DNA of 56,020 nt. Source: an uncultured Bacteroidaceae bacterium (GTDB lineage Bacteria > Bacteroidota > Bacteroidia > Bacteroidales > Bacteroidaceae). The notes under the pieces are model-generated. The model did not search any database. It was not told where the DNA came from and saw only the letters and a program-made list of their open reading frames with translations. Both the position numbers and the translations under genes were made by a program. Where the stretch lies: contig CAKQRW010000015.1 in the NCBI GenBank assembly GCA_934271655.1, forward strand, positions 1-56,020, written 5' to 3'. Shown here in pieces: positions 25,190 through 35,000 of the stretch (position 1 is the first letter of the stretch; every line of letters starts with the position of its first letter).

Positions 25190-26473
25190 ATGACACGTAA
25201 TGACTTTGAAATAATGGCACCCGTGGGGTGTCGGGAAAGCCTGGCCGCCGCCATAAAGGCAGGGGCCAACTCAATATATTTCGGTATAGGAAAGCTGAAC
25301 ATGCGCAGCCATAGCGCCAACGCCTTTACCATCGATGACCTGAAGGAGATTGCAGCCATATGCCACGAGCACGGGGTGAAATCGTACCTCACAGTCAACA
25401 CCATCATCTATGGCGAGGATTTGCCAGCCATGAGAGAGATTGTAGACGCGGCCAAGGAAGCGCAGATATCAGCAGTGATAGCCAGCGACGTGGCTGTGAT
25501 GTCCTACTGCCGCCAAGTGGGGCAAGAGGTGCATCTGAGCACACAGCTTAACATCTCCAACATTGAGGCCTTGAAGTTCTATGCCCAGTTTGCCGATGTG
25601 GTTGTCCTGGCGCGAGAGCTCAACATGTGGCAGGTACGCGACATATACCAGCAGATAGTGGAGCAGGGCATCAGAGGGCCCAAAGGCGACCTCATCCGCA
25701 TAGAGATGTTCTGCCACGGCGCTCTCTGCATGGCCATCAGCGGCAAGTGTTATCTTTCCCTGCAGAACGCGGGACGCAGCGCCAACCGCGGCGAGTGCGT
25801 GCAGATATGCCGCAGAGGATATGAGGTGACAGACCTGGAGACTGGCACCAAACTGGATATTGACAACAAATACATCATGTCGCCACGCGACCTGAAGACC
25901 ATACGCTTTGTCGACGTGATGATGAATGCAGGCGTGAGAGTGTTCAAGATAGAGGGACGCGCCCGAGGACCTGAATATGTCCATACAGTGGTGAAGGCAT
26001 ATGACGAAGCTATCAACGCTGTGATAGACGGCACATTTGCCGACGACGAAGCACGCAAGGACGAGTGGGACAGACAGCTTGCCACAGTCTTTAACCGCGG
26101 CTTCTGGGACGGATACTACCAGGGACAGAGACTGGGCGAGTGGTGCGAGGTGTATGGCAGCAAGGCCACAGAGAAGAAGGTCTACGTGGGCAAGTGCATG
26201 AAATACTTCTCAAAGATCGGCGTGGCAGAATTCATCATAGAGAACGTGGACCTGCACAAGGGGGACAAGATTCTCGTGACAGGCACGACAACGGGAGCAC
26301 TCATCCAGCAATGTGAGGAAATCCGCTTCGACCTCAATCCTGTAGACGTGGCCACAAAGGGACAGCACATCAGCATCAAGGTGAACGACCGCGTGAGGCC
26401 CAACGACCGCCTTTACGTGCTGCAGCCAGCCGACAGGCTCACACAGACAAGTTACCAACCTGCACAAGGATAA
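25190..26473 (+). CDS. U32-family peptidase-like protein (tRNA/rRNA hydroxylation type)
   Basis: 427 residues. The U32 signature is clear: EMFCHGALCMAISGKCYLS, followed by RSANRGECVQICRRGY. These four spaced cysteines probably hold an iron-sulfur cluster, as in RlhA and TrhP. An N-terminal TIM-barrel-like part (APVGCRESLAAAIKAGANSIYFGIG) precedes it. U32 proteins of this type act with prephenate-derived cofactors in hydroxylation of tRNA U34 or 23S rRNA; the exact target is not resolved here. Proteolysis is doubtful. ruvB follows after 70 bp and may be co-transcribed. Confidence 0.88.
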   Translation: MTRNDFEIMAPVGCRESLAAAIKAGANSIYFGIGKLNMRSHSANAFTIDDLKEIAAICHEHGVKSYLTVNTIIYGEDLPAMREIVDAAKEAQISAVIASDVAVMSYCRQVGQEVHLSTQLNISNIEALKFYAQFADVVVLARELNMWQVRDIYQQIVEQGIRGPKGDLIRIEMFCHGALCMAISGKCYLSLQNAGRSANRGECVQICRRGYEVTDLETGTKLDIDNKYIMSPRDLKTIRFVDVMMNAGVRVFKIEGRARGPEYVHTVVKAYDEAINAVIDGTFADDEARKDEWDRQLATVFNRGFWDGYYQGQRLGEWCEVYGSKATEKKVYVGKCMKYFSKIGVAEFIIENVDLHKGDKILVTGTTTGALIQQCEEIRFDLNPVDVATKGQHISIKVNDRVRPNDRLYVLQPADRLTQTSYQPAQG

Positions 26474-26543
26474 TGCTGACCACCAAGGCTACAGCATGCA
26501 TGGAAAGCATATCCCAAGACAAGAACACACATAAAGATTTGCG

Positions 26544-27590
26544 ATGGATGAAAATTTTGACATAAGAGAACAGCGCGCCCAAAAGGACAAGGACTTTGAG
26601 AATGCGCTCCGCCCACTGAAGTTTGAAGACTTCAGCGGACAGAGCAAGGTAGTGGAGAACCTGTCCGTGTTTGTTGAGGCTGCGCGTTTCAGAGGCGAGC
26701 CTCTGGACCACACTCTCCTTCATGGGCCTCCAGGACTTGGCAAGACCACACTCTCCAACATCATAGCCAACGAACTTGGTGTCGGTTTCAAGATCACGTC
26801 AGGCCCTGTGCTGGACAAGCCAGGCGACCTGGCCGGCATACTCACATCCCTTGAGCCCAACGACGTGCTCTTTATTGATGAGATACACCGTCTCTCACCC
26901 GTTGTGGAGGAATACCTCTACTCTGCCATGGAAGACTACCGCATCGACATCATGATAGACAAGGGACCGTCTGCACGTTCCATACAGATTGACCTCAACC
27001 CATTCACACTGGTAGGAGCCACCACACGCAGCGGACTGCTCACAGCCCCGCTCCGAGCTCGCTTCGGCATCAATCTTCATCTGGAATATTATGACAACGA
27101 TGTCCTCTCGCGCATCATACTGCGCTCTGCCCATCTGCTGGGAGTGCCGTGCGAGTTTGACGCGGCAGGCGAGATAGCCAGCCGGTCGCGAGGCACACCA
27201 CGTATAGCCAACGCATTGTTGCGCCGCGTGAGGGACTTCGCCCAGGTGAAAGGCAACGGCACCATCAATCTGGCCATAGCCCACATGGCTCTCGAAGCTC
27301 TCAACATTGACAGATTCGGACTGGACGAGATTGACAACAAGATTCTCACCACCATCATTGACAAGTTCAAGGGCGGACCAGTGGGAGTCGGCACCATAGC
27401 CACCGCCATAGGAGAGGACTCAGGCACAGTGGAGGAGGTCTACGAACCTTTCCTCATCAAGGAGGGCTTCATCAAACGCACTCCACGCGGACGCGAAGTG
27501 ACCGACCTGGCATACAAGCATCTGGGACGCTCACGCTTCATGAGCAATGACAGCAAAAGCGGAATGAGAGACCTCTTTGAGGGCATGTGA
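26544..27590 (+). CDS. ruvB: Holliday junction branch-migration ATPase RuvB
   Basis: 348 residues, full length. Walker A is GPPGLGKTT (61-69), Walker B is LFIDEIHRL, and sensor 1 is GATTRSGLLTAPLRARFG. The C-terminal winged helix includes EPFLIKEGFIKRTPRGREVT, which binds DNA. Hexamers drive branch migration with RuvA and RuvC, which are not in this window. It is probably in the same transcript as the U32 gene. Confidence 0.97.
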   Translation: MDENFDIREQRAQKDKDFENALRPLKFEDFSGQSKVVENLSVFVEAARFRGEPLDHTLLHGPPGLGKTTLSNIIANELGVGFKITSGPVLDKPGDLAGILTSLEPNDVLFIDEIHRLSPVVEEYLYSAMEDYRIDIMIDKGPSARSIQIDLNPFTLVGATTRSGLLTAPLRARFGINLHLEYYDNDVLSRIILRSAHLLGVPCEFDAAGEIASRSRGTPRIANALLRRVRDFAQVKGNGTINLAIAHMALEALNIDRFGLDEIDNKILTTIIDKFKGGPVGVGTIATAIGEDSGTVEEVYEPFLIKEGFIKRTPRGREVTDLAYKHLGRSRFMSNDSKSGMRDLFEGM

Positions 27591-27744
27591 CACTTCTGGG
27601 AGGGGCGTCATGATCCAATGCGCCACACTTCCATCTAAGGTATCACAGCCAGTCACAGCATTTCCCTTATAGTTTACCGTATTGCCACTGGCTATATCCA
27701 GTCCGCCCGGGATCGTTTTTTAATTATCAAAAAAAGATATTGCA

Positions 27745-29160
27745 ATGAAAAAGCATTTTGTTATGGCAATGATGATGCTGTTGACAGCAGTGTCGTCAGC
27801 ATGGGCACAACAAGCCAAGTATGTATTTTATTTCATAGGTGACGGCATGGGAGTGAACCAGGTCAACGGCACCGAGGCCTACAGAGCAGAACTGGAAGGA
27901 CGCATAGGCACTGTGCCTCTTCTCTTCGCCAGTTTTCCTTATGGCGCCATGGTGACCACCTACTCAGGCACCAACGGAGTGACTGACTCGGCAGCATCTG
28001 GCACAGCCCTTTCCACAGGCAACAAGACAAAGAACGGCACACTGGGACTCCTGGCCGACCTCCAGACCCCTGTGTACAGCGTGGCATCCAAGGCCAAGGA
28101 CAACGGGCTGAGGGTAGGAGTGGCCACAAGCGTGAGCATCGACCATGCCACACCTGCCGCTTTTTATGCTCATGTGCCTGAGCGCGGCATGTATTACGAG
28201 ATAGGCAAAGACCTCATCAAGGCCAACTTCGATTTCTACGCAGGATCCGATTTCCTCAAGCCCACCAGCAGCAAGGCTCAGGGCGAAGGCTCGCTCTATG
28301 AGCAATGCCAGAAAGCCGGATTCACCATTGCGCGCGGCTATAAGGACTACCGCAAGAAGAGCGGCAAGGCCGACAAGATGATTCTCTTCCAGACAGAAGA
28401 GGCCAGCAAGCGTGACCGTAGCTGCATCCCTTACGCCATTGACCGCAAGAAAGGCGACATGAGCCTGACTGAAATCACTCGCGCTGGCATCAATTTCCTC
28501 TCAAAGGGTGAAGACAAGGGCTTCTTCCTCATGGTTGAAGGAGGCAAAATAGACTGGGCATGCCACGCCAACGACGCAGCTACCGCTTTCAACGAGGTGA
28601 TAGACTTCGACAACGCCATCCGTGTAGCATACGAGTTCTATGAGCAGCACCCCGACGAGACACTCATTGTAGTCACAGCCGACCATGAGACAGGCGGCAT
28701 CGTGCTTGGCAAGGGCCGGTATGAGCTTAATCTGCAGGCTCTGCGCTACCAGCGCATGAGCGTAAACGCTCTCAGCGACAAACTCAATGAGCTTCGCAAG
28801 AAGACAGGCAACAAGGTGACATGGGAGATGGCCAAAAAGACTCTCAGCGAGAACTTTGGCCTGTTTGGAGCCGTGAAGGTCAACGAGCAGCAAGAGGCGC
28901 GCCTCCGCCGCGTCTTTGACGAGACATTCGTAGGCAAGCAGCCTGCTCTCGACGCAAGCGAGTATCAGAAGGACGAGCATCTGGCCACAGTAGCCAAGGA
29001 AGTGCTTGACGACATAGCCATGGTAGGCTGGATAAGCGGCGGACACTCCGATGGATACGTGCCAGTGTTTGCTGTCGGCGCAGGCGCTGACAAGTTTCAC
29101 GGCCGCATCAACAACATAGACATTCCTGCCAACATACTGGAATCAACAGGCTGGAAATAA
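27745..29160 (+). CDS. Secreted alkaline phosphatase (PhoA superfamily)
   Basis: 471 residues with a signal peptide (MKKHFVMAMMMLLTAVSSAWA, then QQ). Motifs are FIGDGMG (metal Asp), GVTDSAASGTA with nucleophile S82, CHANDAATAFNEVIDFDNAI and TADHETGG (metal ligands). It releases phosphate from monoesters in the periplasm or outside the cell. Family length is normal. No Pho-type regulatory site was recognised in the 154-bp gap after ruvB. A strong terminator follows. Confidence 0.95.
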   Translation: MKKHFVMAMMMLLTAVSSAWAQQAKYVFYFIGDGMGVNQVNGTEAYRAELEGRIGTVPLLFASFPYGAMVTTYSGTNGVTDSAASGTALSTGNKTKNGTLGLLADLQTPVYSVASKAKDNGLRVGVATSVSIDHATPAAFYAHVPERGMYYEIGKDLIKANFDFYAGSDFLKPTSSKAQGEGSLYEQCQKAGFTIARGYKDYRKKSGKADKMILFQTEEASKRDRSCIPYAIDRKKGDMSLTEITRAGINFLSKGEDKGFFLMVEGGKIDWACHANDAATAFNEVIDFDNAIRVAYEFYEQHPDETLIVVTADHETGGIVLGKGRYELNLQALRYQRMSVNALSDKLNELRKKTGNKVTWEMAKKTLSENFGLFGAVKVNEQQEARLRRVFDETFVGKQPALDASEYQKDEHLATVAKEVLDDIAMVGWISGGHSDGYVPVFAVGAGADKFHGRINNIDIPANILESTGWK

Positions 29161-29176
29161 TATATAGCCGGCAACA

Positions 29177-29219
29177 GCTGAAAGGCCTGCATCAACTATC
29201 ATGATGCAGGTCTTTCAGC
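29177..29219 (+). terminator. Hairpin terminator after alkaline phosphatase
   Basis: An 18-bp stem with one G-U pair, arms 29177-29194 and 29202-29219, and a 7-base loop ACTATCA. There is no long T run after it. Confidence 0.75.
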
Positions 29220-29243
29220 ATGTTTATAAACAGGCAGGGAATA

Positions 29244-29347
29244 GCTGGAAACGCTTGACAAAAGGTAATGGTTAAAGCGAAGACAGCAGACGGGGCTATT
29301 GGCCTTGTTGCTGGAAACGCTTGACACAAAAAGGTAATGGTTAAAGC
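29244..29347. repeat. Pair of ~36-bp direct repeats
   Basis: Copy 1 is 29244-29278 and copy 2 is 29310-29347. Both begin GCTGGAAACGCTTGACA and end AAGGTAATGGTTAAAGC; they differ by a 3-base insertion. The spacer is 31 bases. They fill the space between the phosphatase terminator and the CinA-like gene. Confidence 0.85.
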
Positions 29348-29444
29348 AGCGGCATTCACTATATCAACGAACCATAGCCCGTAGCGACGCTACAGGCCAA
29401 CAGCCGCAATAAATACAGACAAACACAATATAAGTTATTTCACT

Positions 29445-29891
29445 ATGACAGTGGCAACAGCAGAATCATGCACCGGAGGCCGGATGGCAGCGGCTATCAC
29501 AGCACGCAGCGGTGCAAGCAAATATTTCATAGGCAGCCTCGTGGCATACCAGAACGAGGTGAAAGAACGCATGCTTGGCGTGCCCGCACAGATGATAGCC
29601 GACTATGACGTTGTCTCCCGTCCCGTTGCGGAGCAAATGGTAAGAGGAGCTTGCCAGATGTTCTCCACCGAATATGCCTTGGCATCTACAGGCTATGCTG
29701 AAGCATGGGAAGGACACGATGTGGAGATATGGATAGCATGGGGCTCCAAGGATGACGTTCACTCCATGTGCCTGAAAGAGGACTATGGCAGGGTGAAGAA
29801 TGTGGAGAACGCAACAGAACAGGCCATGACTGAGTTTGGCAAGTATCTGCGCAGCAAAGACAAGAAGGCCGCCGTGATGATGGGATTCTGA
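29445..29891 (+). CDS. CinA C-terminal domain protein (nicotinamide-nucleotide amidase-like)
   Basis: 148 residues, slightly shorter than the usual ~160. The motif VATAESCTGG at residues 3-12 and SLVAYQNEVKERMLGV are diagnostic of the CinA-C/PncC domain, which deamidates NMN. Two oddities: the protein starts almost directly at the ATAESCTGG motif and lacks the usual first helix, and the usual TGxAGPxGG segment is replaced by STGYAEAWEGHDVE. The frame is open to 29385 but has no upstream ATG. It may be a divergent or N-truncated member; activity is uncertain. Confidence 0.8.
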   Translation: MTVATAESCTGGRMAAAITARSGASKYFIGSLVAYQNEVKERMLGVPAQMIADYDVVSRPVAEQMVRGACQMFSTEYALASTGYAEAWEGHDVEIWIAWGSKDDVHSMCLKEDYGRVKNVENATEQAMTEFGKYLRSKDKKAAVMMGF

Positions 29892-29939
29892 AAACGGCTT
29901 GCAAGTCTCATGGCCTCTTATGCGTCAATAAGGACAAGT

Positions 29940-30050
29940 ATCTTACAAAAGGCATATTGTATCTTGCAAAAGACATATTGTAAGGCATATTGTATCTTGC
30001 AAAAGACATATTGTAAGGCATACAGTATCTTGCAAAAGACATATAGTATT
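29940..30050. repeat. Tandem array D, 33-bp unit upstream of lrgA
   Basis: Two full 33-bp units start at 29961 and 29994 with the form ATCTTGCAAAAGACATATTGT plus a 12-bp AAGGCATATTGT. Partial units (21-24 bp) flank them at 29940 and 30027. The array ends 35 bases before the lgrA-type start codon, in the expected promoter or leader region. Confidence 0.9.
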
Positions 30051-30084
30051 ATAATTATAAATAAGTATTATCAATAGGTAAAAA

Positions 30085-30447
30085 ATGGGTGTTTTCAAAC
30101 AATTGGCAATCATCATTGGTTGCTTGGCGTTAGGCGAACTCATCGTGTGGCTCACATCAGTGCCTGTGCCCTCAAGCATCTTGGGCATGCTGCTCCTTAC
30201 AGCCTTGCTGCAGATGAAAGTCGTCAAACTGGAATGGGTGGAGAGCCTTTCCAATTTCTTAGTGTCAAACATGGGCTTTTTCTTTGTGCCGCCAGGCGTG
30301 GCCCTCATGCTCTACCTCGACATCATCAAGGCAGAGTTCTGGCCTATAACCATCTCTGTTGTGGCCAGCACCGTGCTCGTTCTTGTCACAACAGGCTGGA
30401 GCCACCATCTCACGCGCATCATCATTAAGAAACTGAAGAAAAAATAA
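30085..30447 (+). CDS. lrgA: CidA/LrgA family holin-like protein
   Basis: 120 residues with four hydrophobic membrane segments and a basic C-terminus (IIIKKLKKK). The motifs PSSILGMLLL and PPGVALMLYLD are typical. In Gram-positives the family controls murein hydrolase export and cell lysis; work in several bacteria also links it to pyruvate transport. Its partner lrgB follows after 9 bp. The gene is preceded by a 33-bp tandem array that may affect expression. Confidence 0.9.
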   Translation: MGVFKQLAIIIGCLALGELIVWLTSVPVPSSILGMLLLTALLQMKVVKLEWVESLSNFLVSNMGFFFVPPGVALMLYLDIIKAEFWPITISVVASTVLVLVTTGWSHHLTRIIIKKLKKK

Positions 30448-30456
30448 AACCACGAC

Positions 30457-31152
30457 ATGGAATACCTGCATAACGAATATTTCTTGCTGACACTCACGTT
30501 CGGCATCTTTTTTCTATCGAGATACATACAGAGAAAGGTAGGATGGGCATGGCTGAATCCCATTCTCATAAGCATCATCTTCCTCATAGCCTTTCTCAAG
30601 CTCACAGGTGTCAGCTATGAGACATACGCTCAAAGCGGCTCCAAGATTGACTTCTGGCTCAAGCCAGCGGTAGTGGCGCTGGGAGTGCCTCTCTATAGGC
30701 AGCTTGCAGCCATCAGAAAACAGATTGTGCCTATAGTGGTGTCTCAGTTGGTCGGCTGCATCACAGGCATAGTGTCGGTCGTGCTAATAGCGAAGATGCT
30801 CGGGGCTTCTAAGCCTGTCATCCTCTCACTGGCCCCTAAGTCCGTCACCACACCTATCGCCATGGAGGTGACACGCACTCTTGGCGGCATACCGTCACTT
30901 ACAGCAGCCATTGTGGTCATTGTCGGCATCTTAGGCTCTATCATAGGCTTCCGCGTGCTGCAATTCGGACGCATCAATCATCCCGACTCGCAGGGACTCT
31001 CCATCGGCACAGCCTCACACGCCGTGGGCACATCGGCTGCCATGCAGCATGGTGAGGAGCACGGTGTCTTCGCATCGCTTGGACTCATCCTCAACGGAGT
31101 CTTCACAGCCCTGTTTTCCTCTATGCTCCTTTCGTGGATGGGACTAATGTAG
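30457..31152 (+). CDS. lrgB: CidB/LrgB family membrane protein
   Basis: 231 residues with six to eight hydrophobic segments. The hallmark LAPKSVTTPIAMEV and the conserved IGTASHAVGTSAAM are intact. It forms a membrane pair with the upstream LrgA-like protein. No LytSR-type regulator is adjacent. Confidence 0.93.
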   Translation: MEYLHNEYFLLTLTFGIFFLSRYIQRKVGWAWLNPILISIIFLIAFLKLTGVSYETYAQSGSKIDFWLKPAVVALGVPLYRQLAAIRKQIVPIVVSQLVGCITGIVSVVLIAKMLGASKPVILSLAPKSVTTPIAMEVTRTLGGIPSLTAAIVVIVGILGSIIGFRVLQFGRINHPDSQGLSIGTASHAVGTSAAMQHGEEHGVFASLGLILNGVFTALFSSMLLSWMGLM

Positions 31153-31247
31153 GTCCCGACAATAATATGATGCTTTGTGTCATGGCATATCAGACTGTCA
31201 CAATGATGCCCATGGTGACTGTCTTATTGCAAAGGCAACGATGCGCA
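31153..31247. other. Short gene-free segment after lrgB
   Basis: This is the start of a 922-bp gene-free interval (31153-32074). It has no obvious gene and no strong T-tailed hairpin. The rest of the interval is array B, plain sequence at 31506-31691, the GTGCCAAA inverted array, and a GC-rich hairpin; these are listed separately. Confidence 0.6.
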
Positions 31248-31505
31248 TACCTTAGGATAGCCATTAACGAAGCATAGGATGACTATGAGCGAAGCATAGG
31301 ATGACCATGAGCAAAGCATAGGATGACTATGAGCAAAGCATAGGATGACCATGAACAAAGCATAGGATGACTATGAGCAAGGCATAGGATGACCATGAAC
31401 AAAGCATAGGATGACTATGAGCAAAGCATAGGATGACCATGAACAAAGCATAGGATGACTATGAGCAAAGCGTAGGATAGCGATGAGCAAGGCGTAGCGT
31501 CGTGG
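31248..31505. repeat. Tandem array B, 22-bp unit, about 11 copies
   Basis: Ten full units start at 31270 and every 22 bases after, with the form AAGCATAGGATGACTATGAG plus two bases. A degenerate copy lies before (31248-31269) and a partial one after (31490-31505). Units alternate strictly between GACTATGA and GACCATGA from unit 1 to 9, so the true higher-order period is 44 bp. No open frame is maintained, as each unit has in-frame TAG in one frame. Confidence 0.95.
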
Positions 31506-31691
31506 ATTGGCAAGGTCTGAAAGCTGAGCGAGATTATGGATGCCTGGTCATCAATCGTCTGTATATGTTGAATGTCATTTTGCCCGGCTTTTTAACATTA
31601 TTTACATAACGCAACAGCTCATCTGATGACTCAGAAGCCTCATTGCCATATGCGGCGCTATATACAGTTTATATAAGAGAACCTGCCGCAC

Positions 31692-31821
31692 GAAAGTGCC
31701 AAAAGTGCCAAAGTGCCAAGTGCCAAACACTTGTCTAATTAGTCAATATTACTTATTATATATATATTTACTATGTTTTGGCACTTTGGCACTTTGGCAC
31801 TTTTGGCACTTTTGGCACTTT
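31692..31821. repeat. Inverted array of GTGCCAAA words, potential long hairpin
   Basis: The left arm (31692-31727) has four GTGCCAAA-type words in a row; the right arm (31776-31821) has five TTTGGCAC words. The arms pair over about 36 bp with a one-base bulge. The loop of about 48 bases is strongly AT-rich (TATATATAT). Confidence 0.9.
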
Positions 31822-32001
31822 GTGCAAGATTTTCACAAGTCTCGCCACACCGTTTTCCCTGCCTTCACACAACCCACTTTCGTGCTTAGGATTGTCCGCA
31901 GACAGACAAATATCTCCTAAACCTGAATATGTTCAAGTTGTTTTTTTATGCATTACCAAGCTATCACACGCTGAAAGGTGCATCACTATTTTCACAGACA
32001 A

Positions 32002-32030
32002 GCGGCCGCTGCAATCCATGCAGCGGCCGC
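32002..32030 (-). terminator. GC-rich hairpin downstream of the 1094-residue protein gene
   Basis: A perfect 11-bp stem GCGGCCGCTGC / GCAGCGGCCGC with loop AATCCAT. An outer pairing of CGCTGAAAGG (31970-31979) with CTTTCAGCG near 32036-32044 extends it. It lies 45 bp past the minus-strand stop codon. Confidence 0.7.
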
Positions 32031-32074
32031 CCCTCTTTCAGCGAGAGCATGTCTCGCCCAATATAAACATTTAC

Positions 32075-35000
32075 TTACTTAACAACTTTCTTTACTGTGC
32101 CATCAGCCATCTTGACGATGTTGATGCCCTTGTTCATAGCGTTAGTCTTCACACCTGAGATAGTGTAGACGCCCTCAGCCTTTGAAGCATTCTGCACTGC
32201 CTCTGCTGCATCAATGCCTGTAGGAGTCTGGGTGCCAAGGTATGAGAGCTTGAAGTTGTCGAACATGCACCAGTCGCTGTTGATCAGTTCAGTCTTTCTG
32301 AGGCCGAATGTGAGGTTAGCGCCTTCTGCCACATAAACATCTATTGTGTTGTGGTACATCTCCGGATTGTTCGCGAAGAGACGCTTAGTTCCCCAAATAG
32401 AATTTGGATAATAGAATGTGTCGTCACCGCTTGTCACCTTCGAATCCCATGGGTGATTGAAACTTGGGCTGTCAGGATTCTCCTGCTTTACAATGACAGG
32501 TGTGCCCTCTGTGACATCTTCTTCTGCATTCTCATACTTGCTGATATACTCAGTCATGTAGTCTGTAGGATATTCAGATCCGAGGGAATTGACCTTGACT
32601 GAACACTCGTTGGCATAGAGATAGGCATTTCCTGAATCCCACAGTTCCTTCTCGCATACCGCATTCTCATTCCAGTTCCTAAACGCATTGTCGGCACCGC
32701 CACCGTCGCGGTAGAAGGCCTGGCACTCTATGCGGTAGTAACCTGCAGGAAGGGCGTGAATAGTCTGGCTGATGTCGAAGTTTGTGTTCCAACGCTCTGG
32801 CACGCCGAAGTATGTATGGTATGTGCCTTCAATCTTGTTGTTTGTCATCTCGCCTGTCCATCCTTCATTTCCTGCCTCAAAGTCAGGGTTAGTGACAAGG
32901 AATGTGAGGTCGACTGGAGAATCCTCTGTAGCTTTTGTCAGGTCAATATTCTTGTCTGCTATGACAACCTTGTTGTATGCAAGCGCAATGTCGTCCTGAT
33001 ACTTGCTGAGCTCGTCAGCTGAAGCGTACTTAGACGCGAGAACGCTGTTCTGCTCACTAACGACCTTAGCTATCTCAGCATTTTTGATGTAGTCACCGAG
33101 GCTCTCGCGATATGATATGTAAGCAGCGTAAGCATCGTATACTTTGTTTGCTTCAATGGCGTCAGGATATGTGAAGAAGATGCCAGCATCAGCATCCTCT
33201 GAGCCGATGAGTCCAGCCTCAAACCATGCAGTCATGATGAGATCATACTCAGGTGTGCCCTCTTCATAATTCTCTGCAAGTTTATAATACTTGTCTGTGA
33301 CATTGAAGTTGTTGCCAGTGACAGCCTTGGCCTCTGTGATGTAGTCGTTGGCCTTCTTGATAGAAATCTTGGCATTGAGGAACTCTTCCTCTGTAGTGAC
33401 CTCAGCAGGAATCTCCGCAAGGATAGCCTTCACAGCATTCTTGTCTCCCATCCAAGCCAGTTCGTCTGCGCTTGTGTTGACCGTATTGAGGTCTTCCGCC
33501 AGCAAGGCTGTGAAGTCAGGTGTCTCGCCAAAATACTTGAGCTGGAATCCTGTCACAGCCCAGAAGCCATTGTCTAGAGAACCAATCTTCACCTGGTTGT
33601 CTGTCACCTGTATCATGCCTGTAGACAAGTTCTTCCACTGGTTGATGTCAGTGCCCCACCAGCCGCCTATTTCCACAGGAGTAGACTCGTCCTTCATGTC
33701 GCCGCTCTGTATGAAGATGTGGCAGTTGCAATTGCCGGCCCAGTCATTGCTCCAAGTCTGTCCGAGAGCAGTGAGGCTGTACCATCCGTTTGGAATGTTT
33801 GTGACAACCTGGCTTACCTCATGAAGTCCCTCAAACGGCATAGACCACTTCTTCATGCATGTGAGCTTGTCGTTCCAATAGACCTCAAGATTGCCTCCGT
33901 TGCCTCCCTGGGCCCATGCGTTAGGAGTGCCCAGCGCATTTGTCACGTTGATGCCCTTGGCTATGTTGTCTGCTGTTCCGTTAATGTCATCCAGCTGGTC
34001 CCATGTCTTTTCCTCAACGACCTCGCCTGCATCATTCATTGTGACCTTGCCCACCATTGCAAGAACAGTCTGGTTAGGCTCCCATTTGTTCTCCTCTGCA
34101 TTCCACGTAGGTTCATACTCTGGCAGGCAGAACCATGGATAGGAGATTGCGGCTGTCATGTCTATGGCTCCGTTCACTTTCTCCTGTGAGAGCAGATAAG
34201 GCATGCGCGCATTGAGCAGGTCATTGTAAGCTTTCTCAAAGTTCTCGAAAGAGTCTTCTTCCTTAATCTCATAGTTCTCGTCTATGCAATTCTCAGCCTC
34301 GACAATGGCTGCCTCGAAAGCATCTTTGCCAGGATATCCCTTAGCTGCGAGAGCCTTCATGGTAGGCAGCATCTCCTTCAGCTTGGATATGAATCCAGAC
34401 GCATGGAGAGCTCTCTTGTAGAAATCGCCAAGCTCTTCCTTGGCTGCGACGCACTCTTCCTTGGTCATGCTGCTTGGATTGCAGTCATAGTCGACCACGA
34501 AGTCATTGCAGAGAGTGTAGAACAGTCCGTCATAGCCCTCGCCTAAAGTCTCTATGTCATTGAGCAGCTTCTGCACATCGTCCTGAAGCATCATCAGCTC
34601 TTCTGCCGGACCGGCCTGGCCCTCATAGTACATCTTGAAGTTGGTAGCCATGAAAGAGTCAGCCTCCTTTGCCTCCTTCTTTGTGATGCCCACACGGACA
34701 TACCCGTCTGTCGGCAGGAAGAATGACACAGTATTATATTGAGTGTCAGCGCCATCATCATATGGGGCGAACTTGCCAAGGTTGAAGTATGCGAGAGAGC
34801 CCTCTACTGATGCCGGGGCATACGCTGTGTTGCCGCCTATAGTGAGAGTGTTGTCCGACTTGTCCCAACCTTCCTTGATGGCATCAACGTATACCTGAGT
34901 GTCGCTTGTGTCAAACAGACGAGGCATCACAGGTGTCTGGAAAGTGCGGTTGACTGCAAACGTGTTGTCCTCTATGTTGTATGTGCCGTTAGAGACATAC

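Noticed and set aside
31248..31505. CRISPR array
   Set aside because: Units are contiguous 22-bp repeats with no unique spacers, and no cas gene is nearby. The same holds for arrays A, C and D.
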